Shown here piece by piece: positions 9,787 to 17,364 of a stretch of 29,368 nt of DNA. Location of the stretch: contig JBDKUE010000077.1 of assembly GCA_039679855.1 (NCBI GenBank), positions 1-29,368 of the forward strand, in the 5' to 3' direction. Every line of letters begins with the position of its first letter. Position 1 is the first letter of the stretch. This DNA comes from UBA5314 sp039679855 (lineage in GTDB: Bacteria > Bacillota > Syntrophomonadia > Syntrophomonadales > Syntrophomonadaceae). Under the pieces are notes generated by a model that saw nothing but the letters and a program-made list of their open reading frames with translations, was not told the DNA's origin and searched no databases. The position numbers and the translations under genes were made by a program.

Positions 9787-10218
9787 ATGAATATTGAGGA
9801 GATCATGAAGATCCTCCCCCACCGCTATCCATTTTTAATGGTGGACAGGATCATTGAGATGGTCCCTGGCGAAAGAGCAGTAGGAATAAAAAACGTTTCC
9901 GTAAATGAGCCCTATTTTCAGGGGCATTTTCCCGGTCAGCCGGTGATGCCGGGGGTGCTTCAGTTGGAGGCCATGGCCCAGGTGGGAGCCTGCGCCCTTT
10001 TGTGTATGGATAAATACCGGGACCGTCTGGCCTACCTGGCCGGAGTGGACCAGGTGCGTTTCAAAAGGCAGGCCTTTCCGGGCGATGTGCTGACCATAAG
10101 CACCGAACTTGTGAGGATTATGGGCAGCATCGGGAAGGGACGCGGTAAGATTACCGTGGAAGGCGAACTGGTCTGTGCCGGCGAATTCCTTTTTGGCATT
10201 GGACCGGTCAACAGGTGA
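9787..10218 (+). CDS. fabZ: 3-hydroxyacyl-ACP dehydratase (FabZ)
   Basis: Hot-dog-fold dehydratase that makes trans-2-enoyl-ACP for FabK. The N-terminus has LPHRYPFLMVDR; the catalytic pair is His47 in GHFPGQPVMPGV and Glu61 in QLEAMAQ. The 143-residue length is normal. An aaggag site lies just before the ATG, overlapping the fabF stop. No FabA-type isomerase is present, so how unsaturated fatty acids are made cannot be read from this window. Four bases separate it from accD. Confidence 0.97.
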   Translation: MNIEEIMKILPHRYPFLMVDRIIEMVPGERAVGIKNVSVNEPYFQGHFPGQPVMPGVLQLEAMAQVGACALLCMDKYRDRLAYLAGVDQVRFKRQAFPGDVLTISTELVRIMGSIGKGRGKITVEGELVCAGEFLFGIGPVNR

Positions 10219-10222
10219 AAAA

Positions 10223-11083
10223 ATGTTTGGTAATAATATAGGTAAAACCAAATATCATGAAGTCAGCAACTTTGTCCGCGGGGATTATGAGAAGGGGCGC
10301 GAGTCTGGAAGCCCCAAAATGTGTCCATCCTGCAAGACACCGCTGGCGGAGCAGGATCTGATTCAGAATTTCCGGGTCTGTCCCAAGTGCCAGCATCATC
10401 TGTCCCTGGGAGCCTGGGAGCGGATCAGCCTGTTGGCCGATGAAGAGACTTTTCGGGAATTCAACGGAGATCTGTCATCATACAACCGGTTGCATTTTCC
10501 GGATTATGATGAAAAGCTGGAACGCGCCCAGCGCGAATCAGGACTTCCCGAGGCAATAGTTATCGGCACCGCTTATATTGATGGATATCAGGTGGTTCTG
10601 GGCGTGATGGATTCCCGCTTTATGATGTCCAGTATGGGAGCGGTAGTGGGGGAAAAGATCTGTCTGGCCGCGGAAAGAGCGATGGAACTGAAGTGGCCCC
10701 TGATCATGGTGGTGGCTTCAGGAGGAGCCCGCATGCAGGAAGGCATGGTTTCACTGATGCAGATGGCCAAAACCAGTGCTGCCATAGAGCGCCTGCACCA
10801 GGCCGGAGTACTGTATGTCAGCGTTCTGACCAATCCGACGACTGGAGGAGTCCTGGCCAGTTTTGCCTCCCTGGCCGACATCGTAGTGGCTGAACCCCGG
10901 GCGCTTATCGGGTTTACCGGTCCCCGGGTCATCGAACAGACAATAAAACACAAGCTGCCGGACAATTTTCAAAAGGCCGAGTTTCTTCTCCAACACGGCA
11001 TGCTGGATCTGGTTGTCGATAGAGCCAGGCTAAAAGAAACACTGGCTTTAGTTTTGAGAATGCATGGAGGCCGAAATGACTAA
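10223..11083 (+). CDS. accD: Acetyl-CoA carboxylase carboxyltransferase subunit beta
   Basis: Beta half of the carboxyltransferase that, with AccA, moves CO2 from biotin to acetyl-CoA to form malonyl-CoA. A four-Cys zinc ribbon (Cys34, Cys37, Cys53, Cys56; CPSC...CPKC) is at the N-terminus, followed by the crotonase-fold core with ASGGARMQEG, TTGGVLASFASLAD and GFTGPRVIEQT. I chose ATG 10223 (286 residues), 4 bases after fabZ, with aggtga before it, over an in-frame GTG lying inside fabZ. It overlaps accA by 8 bp, matching the 1:1 heterotetramer. The partners accB (biotin carrier) and accC (biotin carboxylase) are not in this operon. Confidence 0.96.
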   Translation: MFGNNIGKTKYHEVSNFVRGDYEKGRESGSPKMCPSCKTPLAEQDLIQNFRVCPKCQHHLSLGAWERISLLADEETFREFNGDLSSYNRLHFPDYDEKLERAQRESGLPEAIVIGTAYIDGYQVVLGVMDSRFMMSSMGAVVGEKICLAAERAMELKWPLIMVVASGGARMQEGMVSLMQMAKTSAAIERLHQAGVLYVSVLTNPTTGGVLASFASLADIVVAEPRALIGFTGPRVIEQTIKHKLPDNFQKAEFLLQHGMLDLVVDRARLKETLALVLRMHGGRND

Positions 11084-12035
11084 ACGGCAGTTCGATTTTG
11101 AAAACCAGTACCAGATCATGAAACAAAAAGTGGAAGATCTGATGGAAGAATCCCGTATTCACAACATCGATTTGAGCGAAGAGATAGCCCTCCTGGAAAA
11201 CAAGATGGCCCGGATTCGCGAGTCGAAATACAAGAATTTGAGCCCCTGGGAGCGGGTCCTTTTGAGCAGGAGCCCGGATCGTCCAGGTGCTGAAGACTAT
11301 ATAGGATTTTTGTGCAGCGAATGGATAGAATTGCACGGTGATCGTCTTTTTGGCGATGACCAGGCCATAATCGCCGGGTTGGGCATGTTTCATGGTATGC
11401 CCCTGACCATTGTAGGCCATCGCAAGGGCAAAACCACCAACCAGAAGCTGCAATACAATTTCGGCATGCCGCATCCGGAAGGATTTCGCAAGGTTATGCG
11501 CCTTCTTAAGCAGGCTGAAAAATTCAGACGTCCGGTCTTGAGCTTTGTCGATACATCTGGAGCCTTCCCCGGCATCGCGGCGGAAGAACGCGGTCAGGCT
11601 TCAGCTATTGCCGAGACCTTGATGGCTATGGTCAGTGTAAAAGTGCCGGTAATATCGATAGTAAGCGGCGAAGGCGGCAGCGGCGGCGCTCTGGCCCTGG
11701 CGGTTGGAGACCGTATTGTGATGCTATCCAATTCGGTATTCTCAGTAGCATCGCCCGAAACCTGTTCATCAATACTCTTCAAGGACGCGGCCCGGGTGGA
11801 AGACATGGCGGAAGCCTCCAAGCTCACCGCCGCTGATCTTTTAGAGCTGGAGCTTATCGATGAGATCATTGAGGAGCCGGTGGGAGGAGCCAACCAGGAC
11901 TTCGAAAACACCGCCCGCCTGGTGGAGGAAAGCATTTTAAAACACCTGCGGGATTTAAATGATAAAGAACCGGATATTTTGGTGCAAGAGCGATTTGAAA
12001 AGTACCGCCGCATAGGCCGTGTTACGGGAGCCTAG
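11076..12035 (+). CDS. accA: Acetyl-CoA carboxylase carboxyltransferase subunit alpha
   Basis: Alpha half of the carboxyltransferase; 319 residues. Landmarks: an N-terminal helical segment, LSPWERVLLSRSPDRPGAEDYI, HGDRLFGDD, GHRKGKTT, NFGMPHPEGFRKVMRLL, DTSGAFPGI, and the oxyanion-type glycines GEGGSGGALAL. ATG 11076 has ggagg 5 bp before it; an in-frame ATG at 11064 has none. The last codon and the TAG stop (12033-12035) lie at or inside the left inverted repeat of the element that follows, so the present C-terminus (RIGRVTGA) may have been set by that insertion. Last gene of the fatty-acid operon; no ordinary terminator is seen before the element. Confidence 0.96.
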   Translation: MTKRQFDFENQYQIMKQKVEDLMEESRIHNIDLSEEIALLENKMARIRESKYKNLSPWERVLLSRSPDRPGAEDYIGFLCSEWIELHGDRLFGDDQAIIAGLGMFHGMPLTIVGHRKGKTTNQKLQYNFGMPHPEGFRKVMRLLKQAEKFRRPVLSFVDTSGAFPGIAAEERGQASAIAETLMAMVSVKVPVISIVSGEGGSGGALALAVGDRIVMLSNSVFSVASPETCSSILFKDAARVEDMAEASKLTAADLLELELIDEIIEEPVGGANQDFENTARLVEESILKHLRDLNDKEPDILVQERFEKYRRIGRVTGA

Positions 12036-12055
12036 AGCGACTACAAAAGCCAATT

Positions 12056-12230
12056 GCGGCTCCTTGGCATCCTGCCACCGCCGCACTAGTTCGTCCGTGA
12101 ACGTCGCCGCATTAGACCATCCGTGGGCGTCGGTCGCTCCATGCCGTCCTGGCACCGCGACACTAGCCCATCCATGGGCGTCGGTCGCTCCATGCCGTCC
12201 TGGCACTGCGACACTAGCCCGTCCATGGGC
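12056..12230 (+). repeat. Hairpin array, 51-bp period
   Basis: Two alternating hairpins. The large one is at 12056-12084, 12133-12161 and 12184-12212; the small one, with a CC loop, is at 12089-12102, 12115-12128, 12166-12179 and 12217-12230. The last three small and last two large copies follow a 51-bp period; the first unit is diverged, and one large hairpin is missing between 12102 and 12115. Arms differ between copies but stay paired: gtcgc/gcgac against gcggc/gccgc, and gccc/gggc against gttc/gaac. Confidence 0.8.
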
Positions 12231-12273
12231 GTCGCCTGCGTTATATGAAAAACCCGCTCATCAACGTCTATAC

Positions 12274-12309
12274 GGGGACATTCCTTACCCGAAGGGAAGG
12301 TGTGTCCCC
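12274..12309. repeat. GC-rich hairpin inside the element
   Basis: ggggaca (12274-12280) pairs with tgtcccc (12303-12309), and ttccttaccc pairs imperfectly with gggaaggtg around a gaa loop. Hairpins ending in GGGGACA/TGTCCCC are a form I associate with REP-type repeats moved by Y1 (TnpA-REP) transposases; that link is memory-based and tentative. Confidence 0.55.
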
Positions 12310-12488
12310 ACACATTAGCCCGCCTCAATCGCGGTCTTTTCATATGCCTTGACCTTCAATATTGTTTTGAGCGAAGCGAAATGGAATCGTGGTGCCCGGA
12401 TGGTATTTGGCTTTTGTAGTCGCTCTAGTGGTTAGACTAAAAGCCTTACCAATTTTAAGCATAACGCCGACAATTTGAATATGGCGCG

Positions 12489-12526
12489 AAAAAAGGGCTG
12501 TGAGACCTAAATCTCACAGCCCTTTT
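12489..12526 (-). terminator. Intrinsic terminator of glnA
   Basis: Stem aaaagggctgtgaga (12491-12505) with tctcacagccctttt (12512-12526) and a 6-nt loop. Read on the minus strand it ends in a T6 run (12494-12489). It lies 20 bp past the glnA stop codon and may also stop plus-strand read-through from accA. Confidence 0.92.
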
Positions 12527-12546
12527 ATTACGTATAAATCCTTGTT

Positions 12547-13980
12547 TTACAGGTCGTAGTATAATTCGAACTCCAGGGGATGGGGAATGTCGTTTACGCG
12601 CCGGGCCTCTTTACGTTTGGCTTCGATCCAGATATCGATCAGGCGCTGAGGGAATACGCCGCCGGCCAGCAGGAATTCATGATCCTGCACCAGGGCATCC
12701 AGGGCTTCATCAAGAGATTTGGGCAGGCCCTTAATCTTGGCCTGTTCTTCTTTAGAAAGGGTGTACAGATTGACATCATAGGGGCCAAAGCCTTCGGCCA
12801 TGGGGTCGATCTGGTTCTTGATTCCGTCCAGCCCGGCCATCAAAATGGCGGAGAAAGCCAGGTAGGGATTACAGGTGGCGTCCGAGGAGCGGAATTCGAA
12901 ACGCTTCTGATAGGGGCTCTTGGCATAGGCCGGGACCCGGATGACCGCGCTGCGGTTGGCGGTGGCGAAGCACAGGTTGACCGGGGCTTCATAACCGGGC
13001 ACTAGGCGCTTGTAGGAATTGGTGCTGGGATTGGTAAAGGCCAGGACCGCTGGAGCGTGTTTTAAAAGGCCGCCTATGAAATAAAGGGCGGTTTTGCTCA
13101 AGCCGGAGTAGCCAGCTTCATCATAGAACAGGGGCTCGCCGCCTTTGAACAGGTGCATGTGGACATGGAGCCCGTTGCCGGCTTCTCCAAACAGCGGCTT
13201 GGGCATAAAGGTAACCGTTTTGCCTTCTTCAAAAGCCAGGTTCTTTATGAGGTACTTGGCCAGCATGGTCTTGTCGGCCATTTCCCGCATGGGTCCAAAC
13301 TCAACTTCGATTTCCACCTGGCCCGGGCCGCCCACCTCGTGATGATGATACTTGACCGGAATGTTGTTCTCCTCCAGCAGGACGCACATACGGGAGCGCA
13401 GATCATAGAGGATGTCCTGGGGAGAAGCTATATGATATCCGCCCTTCAGCGGAATCTTGTAGCCCAGGTTTTGAGTTTCGTTATTGCCGCTGTTCCATAT
13501 GGCCTGCTCGGCATCGATGGTAAATCCTACCCGGTGAGGCTGGCAGTCATATGTAATCTCGTCAAACACATGAAACTCGTACTCGGGACCTATACGCATC
13601 TCGTCGGCAATACCGGTTGACTTCATATACTCTTCAGCCTTGACCGCAATGCTGCGCGGATCCTGGTCGAAACGAAAGTTCTCCGGCTGGGCGATTACAA
13701 AGACATCGCCTATCATACTCAAGGTCGGAACTTCGGTGAAGGGGTCATAAACAGTGGATGTGATGTCGGGGACGAATACCATGTCGCTCTTTTCAACGGG
13801 AGCGAAACCGTAGTTGGAGCCATCAAAACCTATACCGGTCTTTAAAGTCTCCGGTTTGAAGCGGCCTACCGGAATACCCAGGTGCCGCCACCTGCCCATC
13901 AAATCGATCATTTTAAAATCAATCATCTGGATGCCTTGCTCTTTACAAAACGCCACTACTTCTTCATAGCTCTTAAACAC
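12547..13980 (-). CDS. glnA: Glutamine synthetase, type I
   Basis: ATP-dependent ligation of ammonia to glutamate; dodecameric, cytoplasmic. 477 residues. Seen: GFDGSNYGFAPVEKSDM (51-67), the metal-binding PEYEFHVF (132-139), EVGGPGQVEIEVEFG, the ATP-site KPLFGEAGNGLHVHMHL (261-277), NRSAVIRVP, and FEFRSSDATCNPYLAF. Tyr406 in NLYTLSKEE aligns with the adenylylated Tyr397 of enteric enzymes. It is longer than the usual about 440-residue clostridial GSI-alpha enzyme and looks GSI-beta-like. GTG start with aaaggagg 9 bp before it. Monocistronic, with its own promoter and terminator; no glnR, glnB or glnE is in the window. Confidence 0.96.
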   Translation of the reverse strand: MFKSYEEVVAFCKEQGIQMIDFKMIDLMGRWRHLGIPVGRFKPETLKTGIGFDGSNYGFAPVEKSDMVFVPDITSTVYDPFTEVPTLSMIGDVFVIAQPENFRFDQDPRSIAVKAEEYMKSTGIADEMRIGPEYEFHVFDEITYDCQPHRVGFTIDAEQAIWNSGNNETQNLGYKIPLKGGYHIASPQDILYDLRSRMCVLLEENNIPVKYHHHEVGGPGQVEIEVEFGPMREMADKTMLAKYLIKNLAFEEGKTVTFMPKPLFGEAGNGLHVHMHLFKGGEPLFYDEAGYSGLSKTALYFIGGLLKHAPAVLAFTNPSTNSYKRLVPGYEAPVNLCFATANRSAVIRVPAYAKSPYQKRFEFRSSDATCNPYLAFSAILMAGLDGIKNQIDPMAEGFGPYDVNLYTLSKEEQAKIKGLPKSLDEALDALVQDHEFLLAGGVFPQRLIDIWIEAKRKEARRVNDIPHPLEFELYYDL

Positions 13981-14015
13981 TTATATAAGCCTCCTTTGTC
14001 TTATACAACTGTGAG

Positions 14016-14021
14016 ATTATA
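14016..14021 (-). promoter_or_regulatory. Probable -10 box of glnA
   Basis: A perfect TATAAT on the minus strand 36 bp before the GTG start. The -35 region (TGTATC about 17 bp upstream) is poor, suggesting an activator-dependent or weak promoter. The upstream stretch 14040-14100 is rich in gtatat/gtatac steps but shows no GlnR-type TGTNA-N7-TNACA box that I could find. Confidence 0.5.
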
Positions 14022-14196
14022 ACGGATAAATTGTAGCAGATACAGTATATTGAGTAAAGTATATGGTACATGGTATACAGTATGCATTATGCAGGTATGC
14101 CGGGGCTGGAATAATATTCTTAGGCGGTCCCGGTATATATGATTCGGCCCCTTAATAAGATGTATTGGATTACCGATAAAAACCATCGGGCAAGGA

Positions 14197-14913
14197 GTGA
14201 GGGGGATTAAAAAACGCTGGATAGTTGTTGCTTTGATTGTATTGGCGGCTGTTGGGGTAGTTTTGATATCAGGGCAAAAGATGAAAGATTCCTACTATAA
14301 ATCCAAACTGGATCCCCTGGCCGAAATCCAGGCAGCCATAAACAAGATGACCGCGGTTCAAAGCTATAAATACGAGATGAAATCTGAATTTACAGTTGAT
14401 GAAAGGAGGGAAGTGATAAGTCAGGTTCAGGGTGAAAAGAATCAAGCTAATACGCATATAAAGGGGGAGATGGTCAACACAAATATCGACATCTACTACA
14501 TCAACCGTACCATCTATAACTACGATGCTTTTGGCAAGAAGTGGCTGGTTATTGAGAGCGGTAGCAGTAATTCTGAAGAACTGCTGATATCGGAGCTCAA
14601 TCCCCTATCCAATTTCCGGTTTAAAGAAATTAACAACGTGCAAAAACAGGGCTTTGAGGATTTAGATGGTGCAGATTGTATGGTGGTTACATGTAATCCT
14701 TCTGTAGAGGCACAATTGTTGGACACCATGTGGAAGGATTTCCAGTACCGGATCTGGATCGACTATAAGAGCGATCTGATTATGAAGTCTACTTTGACGG
14801 CGACCAATAAAAAGAACCCGGGAATAGTATTGAATATTGATGTAAAATTAAGCAATTTTGATGAAAATATAGATATAAAAGCACCAGATGTAAGTGAGGT
14901 TAAAAAGCCATAG
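14197..14913 (+). CDS. Membrane-anchored LolA/LppX-like protein of unknown function
   Basis: 238 residues: a basic N-terminus (RGIKKR), one hydrophobic helix (about residues 8-24, WIVVALIVLAAVGVVLIS) and an extracytoplasmic domain rich in beta strands. Segments such as IDIYYINRTIYNYD, KWLVIESG and FQYRIWIDYKSDLIMKSTLTA recall the LolA/LppX-type half-barrel fold found in Gram-positive sporulation and lipoprotein-sorting relatives. There is no lipobox Cys after the helix, so it is probably anchored by the helix rather than by lipid. GTG start; the aagga site is almost adjacent, so the start is not certain. It stands alone, with a terminator after it. Exact function unknown. Confidence 0.6.
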   Translation: MRGIKKRWIVVALIVLAAVGVVLISGQKMKDSYYKSKLDPLAEIQAAINKMTAVQSYKYEMKSEFTVDERREVISQVQGEKNQANTHIKGEMVNTNIDIYYINRTIYNYDAFGKKWLVIESGSSNSEELLISELNPLSNFRFKEINNVQKQGFEDLDGADCMVVTCNPSVEAQLLDTMWKDFQYRIWIDYKSDLIMKSTLTATNKKNPGIVLNIDVKLSNFDENIDIKAPDVSEVKKP

Positions 14914-14925
14914 TTAACGGTCCTT

Positions 14926-14960
14926 AGAGGGGCTGTCTTTAAAAGAGGCAGCCTCTTTTT
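14926..14960 (+). terminator. Intrinsic terminator after LolA-like gene
   Basis: An imperfect hairpin, agagggg-ctg-tctt against aagaggcagcctct, around taaa, followed by ttttt. It lies about 12 bp after the stop codon at 14913. Confidence 0.75.
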
Positions 14961-15012
14961 GCATGAAAACTGAAAGTTCGCGGCACATTTTTCCATACTA
15001 TAAATGGGTATC

Positions 15013-15041
15013 ATTACACCCTCTGAAACTTATGATATAAT
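15013..15041 (+). promoter_or_regulatory. Promoter of hpt-guaA
   Basis: ATTACA (15013-15018), 17 bp, and a perfect TATAAT (15036-15041) preceded by TGA, giving an extended -10. It lies 23 bp before the TTG start of hpt and has a ggaggg ribosome binding site after it. No purine riboswitch or G-box is seen between the promoter and the start; the untranslated region is too short for one. Confidence 0.75.
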
Positions 15042-15064
15042 TCCTTTTGTAGGGAGGGATAACG

Positions 15065-15604
15065 TTGAATCTTGTGCAGATGGAAGTATTGTTTGATCGC
15101 GAAGAATTGAAAAACAAGGTGGCCGAATTGGGCAGTAAAATAACTGAGGAATACCGGGGACGTGAAGTTCTGGTAGTAGGTATCTTGAAAGGCGCCTTCA
15201 TCTTCATGGCCGATCTGATAAGGGAAATCCAGATCCCTTTGGAAATTGACTTCATGGATGTGTCCAGTTATGGTATTTCTACTTCATCCTCCGGCGAAGT
15301 GCGTATAATAAAAGACTTGGAAAATTCCATTCAAGATAAGGACGTACTTATTGTAGAAGATATTATTGATACCGGGCTGACCCTGAAATATATAACTGAA
15401 ATATTAAAAACCAGAAACCCCCGCAGTGTAAAGGTATGTTGCATGTTGGATAAACCTTCCCGACGCAAGACCGACATCCAGGCTGACTATGTAGGATTTA
15501 CCATTCCCGACCGCTTTGTAGTGGGTTATGGCCTGGACTACGCCGAGCAATATCGCAACTATCCGGCGGTGTGTGTACTAAAGCCTGCAATGGACGACAA
15601 GTAG
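15065..15604 (+). CDS. hpt: Hypoxanthine phosphoribosyltransferase
   Basis: Purine salvage enzyme: hypoxanthine or guanine plus PRPP gives IMP or GMP. 179 residues, normal for the family. Seen: VGILKGAFIFMADL (the loop near pyrophosphate), SSYGISTSSSGEV flexible loop, the PRPP-binding motif VLIVEDIIDTGLT, and YVGFTIPDRFVVGYGLDYAEQYRN near the purine site. The TTG start at 15065 has ggaggg 6 bp before it; GTG 15074 and ATG 15080 are weaker choices. It lies 9 bp before guaA, so both genes serving GMP supply are co-transcribed. Confidence 0.95.
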   Translation: MNLVQMEVLFDREELKNKVAELGSKITEEYRGREVLVVGILKGAFIFMADLIREIQIPLEIDFMDVSSYGISTSSSGEVRIIKDLENSIQDKDVLIVEDIIDTGLTLKYITEILKTRNPRSVKVCCMLDKPSRRKTDIQADYVGFTIPDRFVVGYGLDYAEQYRNYPAVCVLKPAMDDK

Positions 15605-15613
15605 AGGTGTAAG

Positions 15614-17146
15614 ATGCATAAAGAACTGGTTTTGGTCCTGGACTTCGGAGGGCAGTACAATCAGCTCATTGCCCGCCGGGTTCGGGAATTGTCTGTTTAC
15701 AGTGAAATGGTTCCCTTTGATATCAGCTATGAAGAGGTGCAAGCCTTAAACCCGCAGGCCTTAATCCTCACCGGAGGTCCGGAAAGCGTACACATCGAGG
15801 GTTCGCCGCGCTGCGACGAACGCCTTTTTAAAATGGGCATACCGGTTTTAGGGATTTGCTACGGCATGCACCTGATGGCCGACGAAATGGGTGGATTGGT
15901 AAGAGGAGCACCGGTGCGCGAATACGGAAGGGCCCAGCTACAGGTAAGCAGGGACGATCTGCTGTTTGACGGTTTGGAACGGGACATGCAGGTCTGGATG
16001 AGCCACGGCGATGCGGTACAGAGGCTGCCGGAAGGCTTCACCGTTACCGCCTTCACCCGGGACTGTGAAATAGCGGCTATGAGCGACCCGTCGCGCGGGC
16101 TTTACGCGGTGCAATTTCACCCCGAGGTGCGCCATACATTAAAAGGCATGGAGGTGCTCTCCAACTTTTTGTTCAATGTGGCGGGCCTTAAAGGCGATTG
16201 GGACCTTTCTGACTTTATAAGCGAAATAGTTTCTGATATTAAAGGCAAAGTAGGCGATAAAAAAGTCCTGTGCGGCCTTAGCGGAGGGGTGGATTCCTCC
16301 ATAGCCGCCACCCTGGTGCACAGGGCGGTGGGCGATCAGCTGGTCTGCGTCTTCGTCGACAACGGACTCCTGCGCAAAGACGAAGCCCGTGATGTAATGA
16401 AAACTTTCCAAGAGACCATGCACCTCAATATCATTCTGGCCGACGCCCGGGAGCGCTTTCTTTCCAAACTGGCAGGAGTTAAGGAGCCGGAACAGAAGCG
16501 CAAGATCATAGGTGAAGAGTTCATCCGGGTTTTCGAAGAAGAAAAGAACAAGCTGGGCGAAATCGACTACCTGGTGCAGGGCACCATTTACCCGGACGTC
16601 ATTGAAAGCGGCACCAGAACCGCGCATACCATAAAAAGCCACCACAACGTGGGCGGCCTGCCTGAAGACATGGATTTTGATCTCATTGAGCCGCTGCGCC
16701 TCTTATTCAAAGACGAAGTGCGGATCATCGGTGAAAAGCTGGGCATACCCCACGAACTGGTCTGGCGCCAGCCCTTCCCCGGACCCGGTCTGGCCGTAAG
16801 GGTACTGGAAGCGGTTGACGAAGAGAAACTGGCCATCCTGCGCGAGGCTGATGCCATCGTACGCGAGGAAATCGCCAAAGCCGGCCTGGAACGGGAAATA
16901 TGGCAGGCCTTTGCCGTCCTGCCCCCCATCCGCAGCGTAGGCGTCATGGGAGATGCAAGAACCTATGCCCATCCCATAATCATCCGGGCAGTGGTCAGCG
17001 AAGACGCCATGACCGCCGAATGGGCGCGCCTGCCCTATGAACTCCTGGACATCATGTCCCGCCGCATAGTCAACGAAGTACACGGCGTCAACCGGGTCTT
17101 GTATGACATTACTTCCAAGCCGCCGGGGACGATTGAGTGGGAGTAG
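15614..17146 (+). CDS. guaA: GMP synthase (glutamine-hydrolysing)
   Basis: Aminates XMP to GMP using glutamine ammonia and ATP. 510 residues, standard length, with all three domains: class I glutaminase (Cys82 in GICYGMHLMA, His169 and Glu171 in QFHPEV), the ATP-pyrophosphatase loop SGGVDSS (223-229), and the dimerization domain with PFPGPGLAVRV and the C-terminal KPPGTIEWE. agaggtg lies 4 bp before the ATG. The usual Gln after GICYGM is His here. The 3' end of guaA is a known insertion site for integrative islands, and the genes after it look accessory. Confidence 0.97.
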   Translation: MHKELVLVLDFGGQYNQLIARRVRELSVYSEMVPFDISYEEVQALNPQALILTGGPESVHIEGSPRCDERLFKMGIPVLGICYGMHLMADEMGGLVRGAPVREYGRAQLQVSRDDLLFDGLERDMQVWMSHGDAVQRLPEGFTVTAFTRDCEIAAMSDPSRGLYAVQFHPEVRHTLKGMEVLSNFLFNVAGLKGDWDLSDFISEIVSDIKGKVGDKKVLCGLSGGVDSSIAATLVHRAVGDQLVCVFVDNGLLRKDEARDVMKTFQETMHLNIILADARERFLSKLAGVKEPEQKRKIIGEEFIRVFEEEKNKLGEIDYLVQGTIYPDVIESGTRTAHTIKSHHNVGGLPEDMDFDLIEPLRLLFKDEVRIIGEKLGIPHELVWRQPFPGPGLAVRVLEAVDEEKLAILREADAIVREEIAKAGLEREIWQAFAVLPPIRSVGVMGDARTYAHPIIIRAVVSEDAMTAEWARLPYELLDIMSRRIVNEVHGVNRVLYDITSKPPGTIEWE

Positions 17147-17191
17147 AATGAGGGGAAATACGGATTTATAAGCTTTTAGTAATTGGAAGAA

Positions 17192-17249
17192 AAAAGCTGG
17201 CGGTTTAGAATTCTGGTCGTTTTAGACTAATGCTAAACCGCCAGTTTTT
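17192..17249 (+). terminator. Intrinsic terminator of hpt-guaA
   Basis: ctggcggttta (17197-17207) pairs with taaaccgccag (17234-17244), flanked by A5 on the left and T5 on the right, with a long 26-nt loop. It ends the purine operon and marks the edge of the core chromosome before the accessory region. Confidence 0.8.
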
Positions 17250-17326
17250 GTTTTCCTAATCTAATGGTTATTGGGAGTGAATAGTTCGCGCATCTTCTAA
17301 TGGGTTCCATATCTTAAACCGCTGCA

Positions 17327-17332
17327 TATAAT
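17327..17332 (+). promoter_or_regulatory. -10 box before the recombinase gene
   Basis: A perfect TATAAT 33 bp before the ATG; no good -35 hexamer is present. Two ribosome-binding-like sites follow. The first (aaggag, about 17336) would serve a 6-codon reading frame from TTG 17348 whose TGA overlaps the recombinase ATG; the second (aggaga, 17351-17356) serves the ATG itself. Confidence 0.4.
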
Positions 17333-17364
17333 TGGAAGGAGAAACCATTGAGGAGAATTAGCCG

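Larger units (their letters stand above)
12032..12428. mobile_element. 397-bp non-coding element with terminal inverted repeats (MITE-like)
   Basis: Perfect 20-bp terminal inverted repeats: ctagagcgactacaaaagcc at 12032-12051 and its exact complement at 12409-12428. Inside are a hairpin array with a 51-bp period (12056-12230), a second inverted-repeat pair (12242-12257 against 12331-12346, 14 of 16 matching) and a GC-rich hairpin with ggggaca/tgtcccc arms (12274-12309). Open frames across it are only products of the 51-bp (17-codon) period. No transposase is encoded. The layout resembles a miniature inverted-repeat element or a REP/BIME-type composite moved by a transposase elsewhere. I see no clear target-site duplication (flanks gagc and tggt). 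Confidence 0.7.

Noticed and set aside
12019..12343. Open frames of 83-99 codons on both strands in the element after accA
   Set aside because: They arise because the 51-bp period is a multiple of three; no ribosome binding site, and the base pattern is explained by hairpins.
14040..14100. Repetitive gtatat/gtatac stretch before glnA as GlnR sites
   Set aside because: No TGTNA-N7-TNACA pattern; it looks like simple AT-rich sequence.
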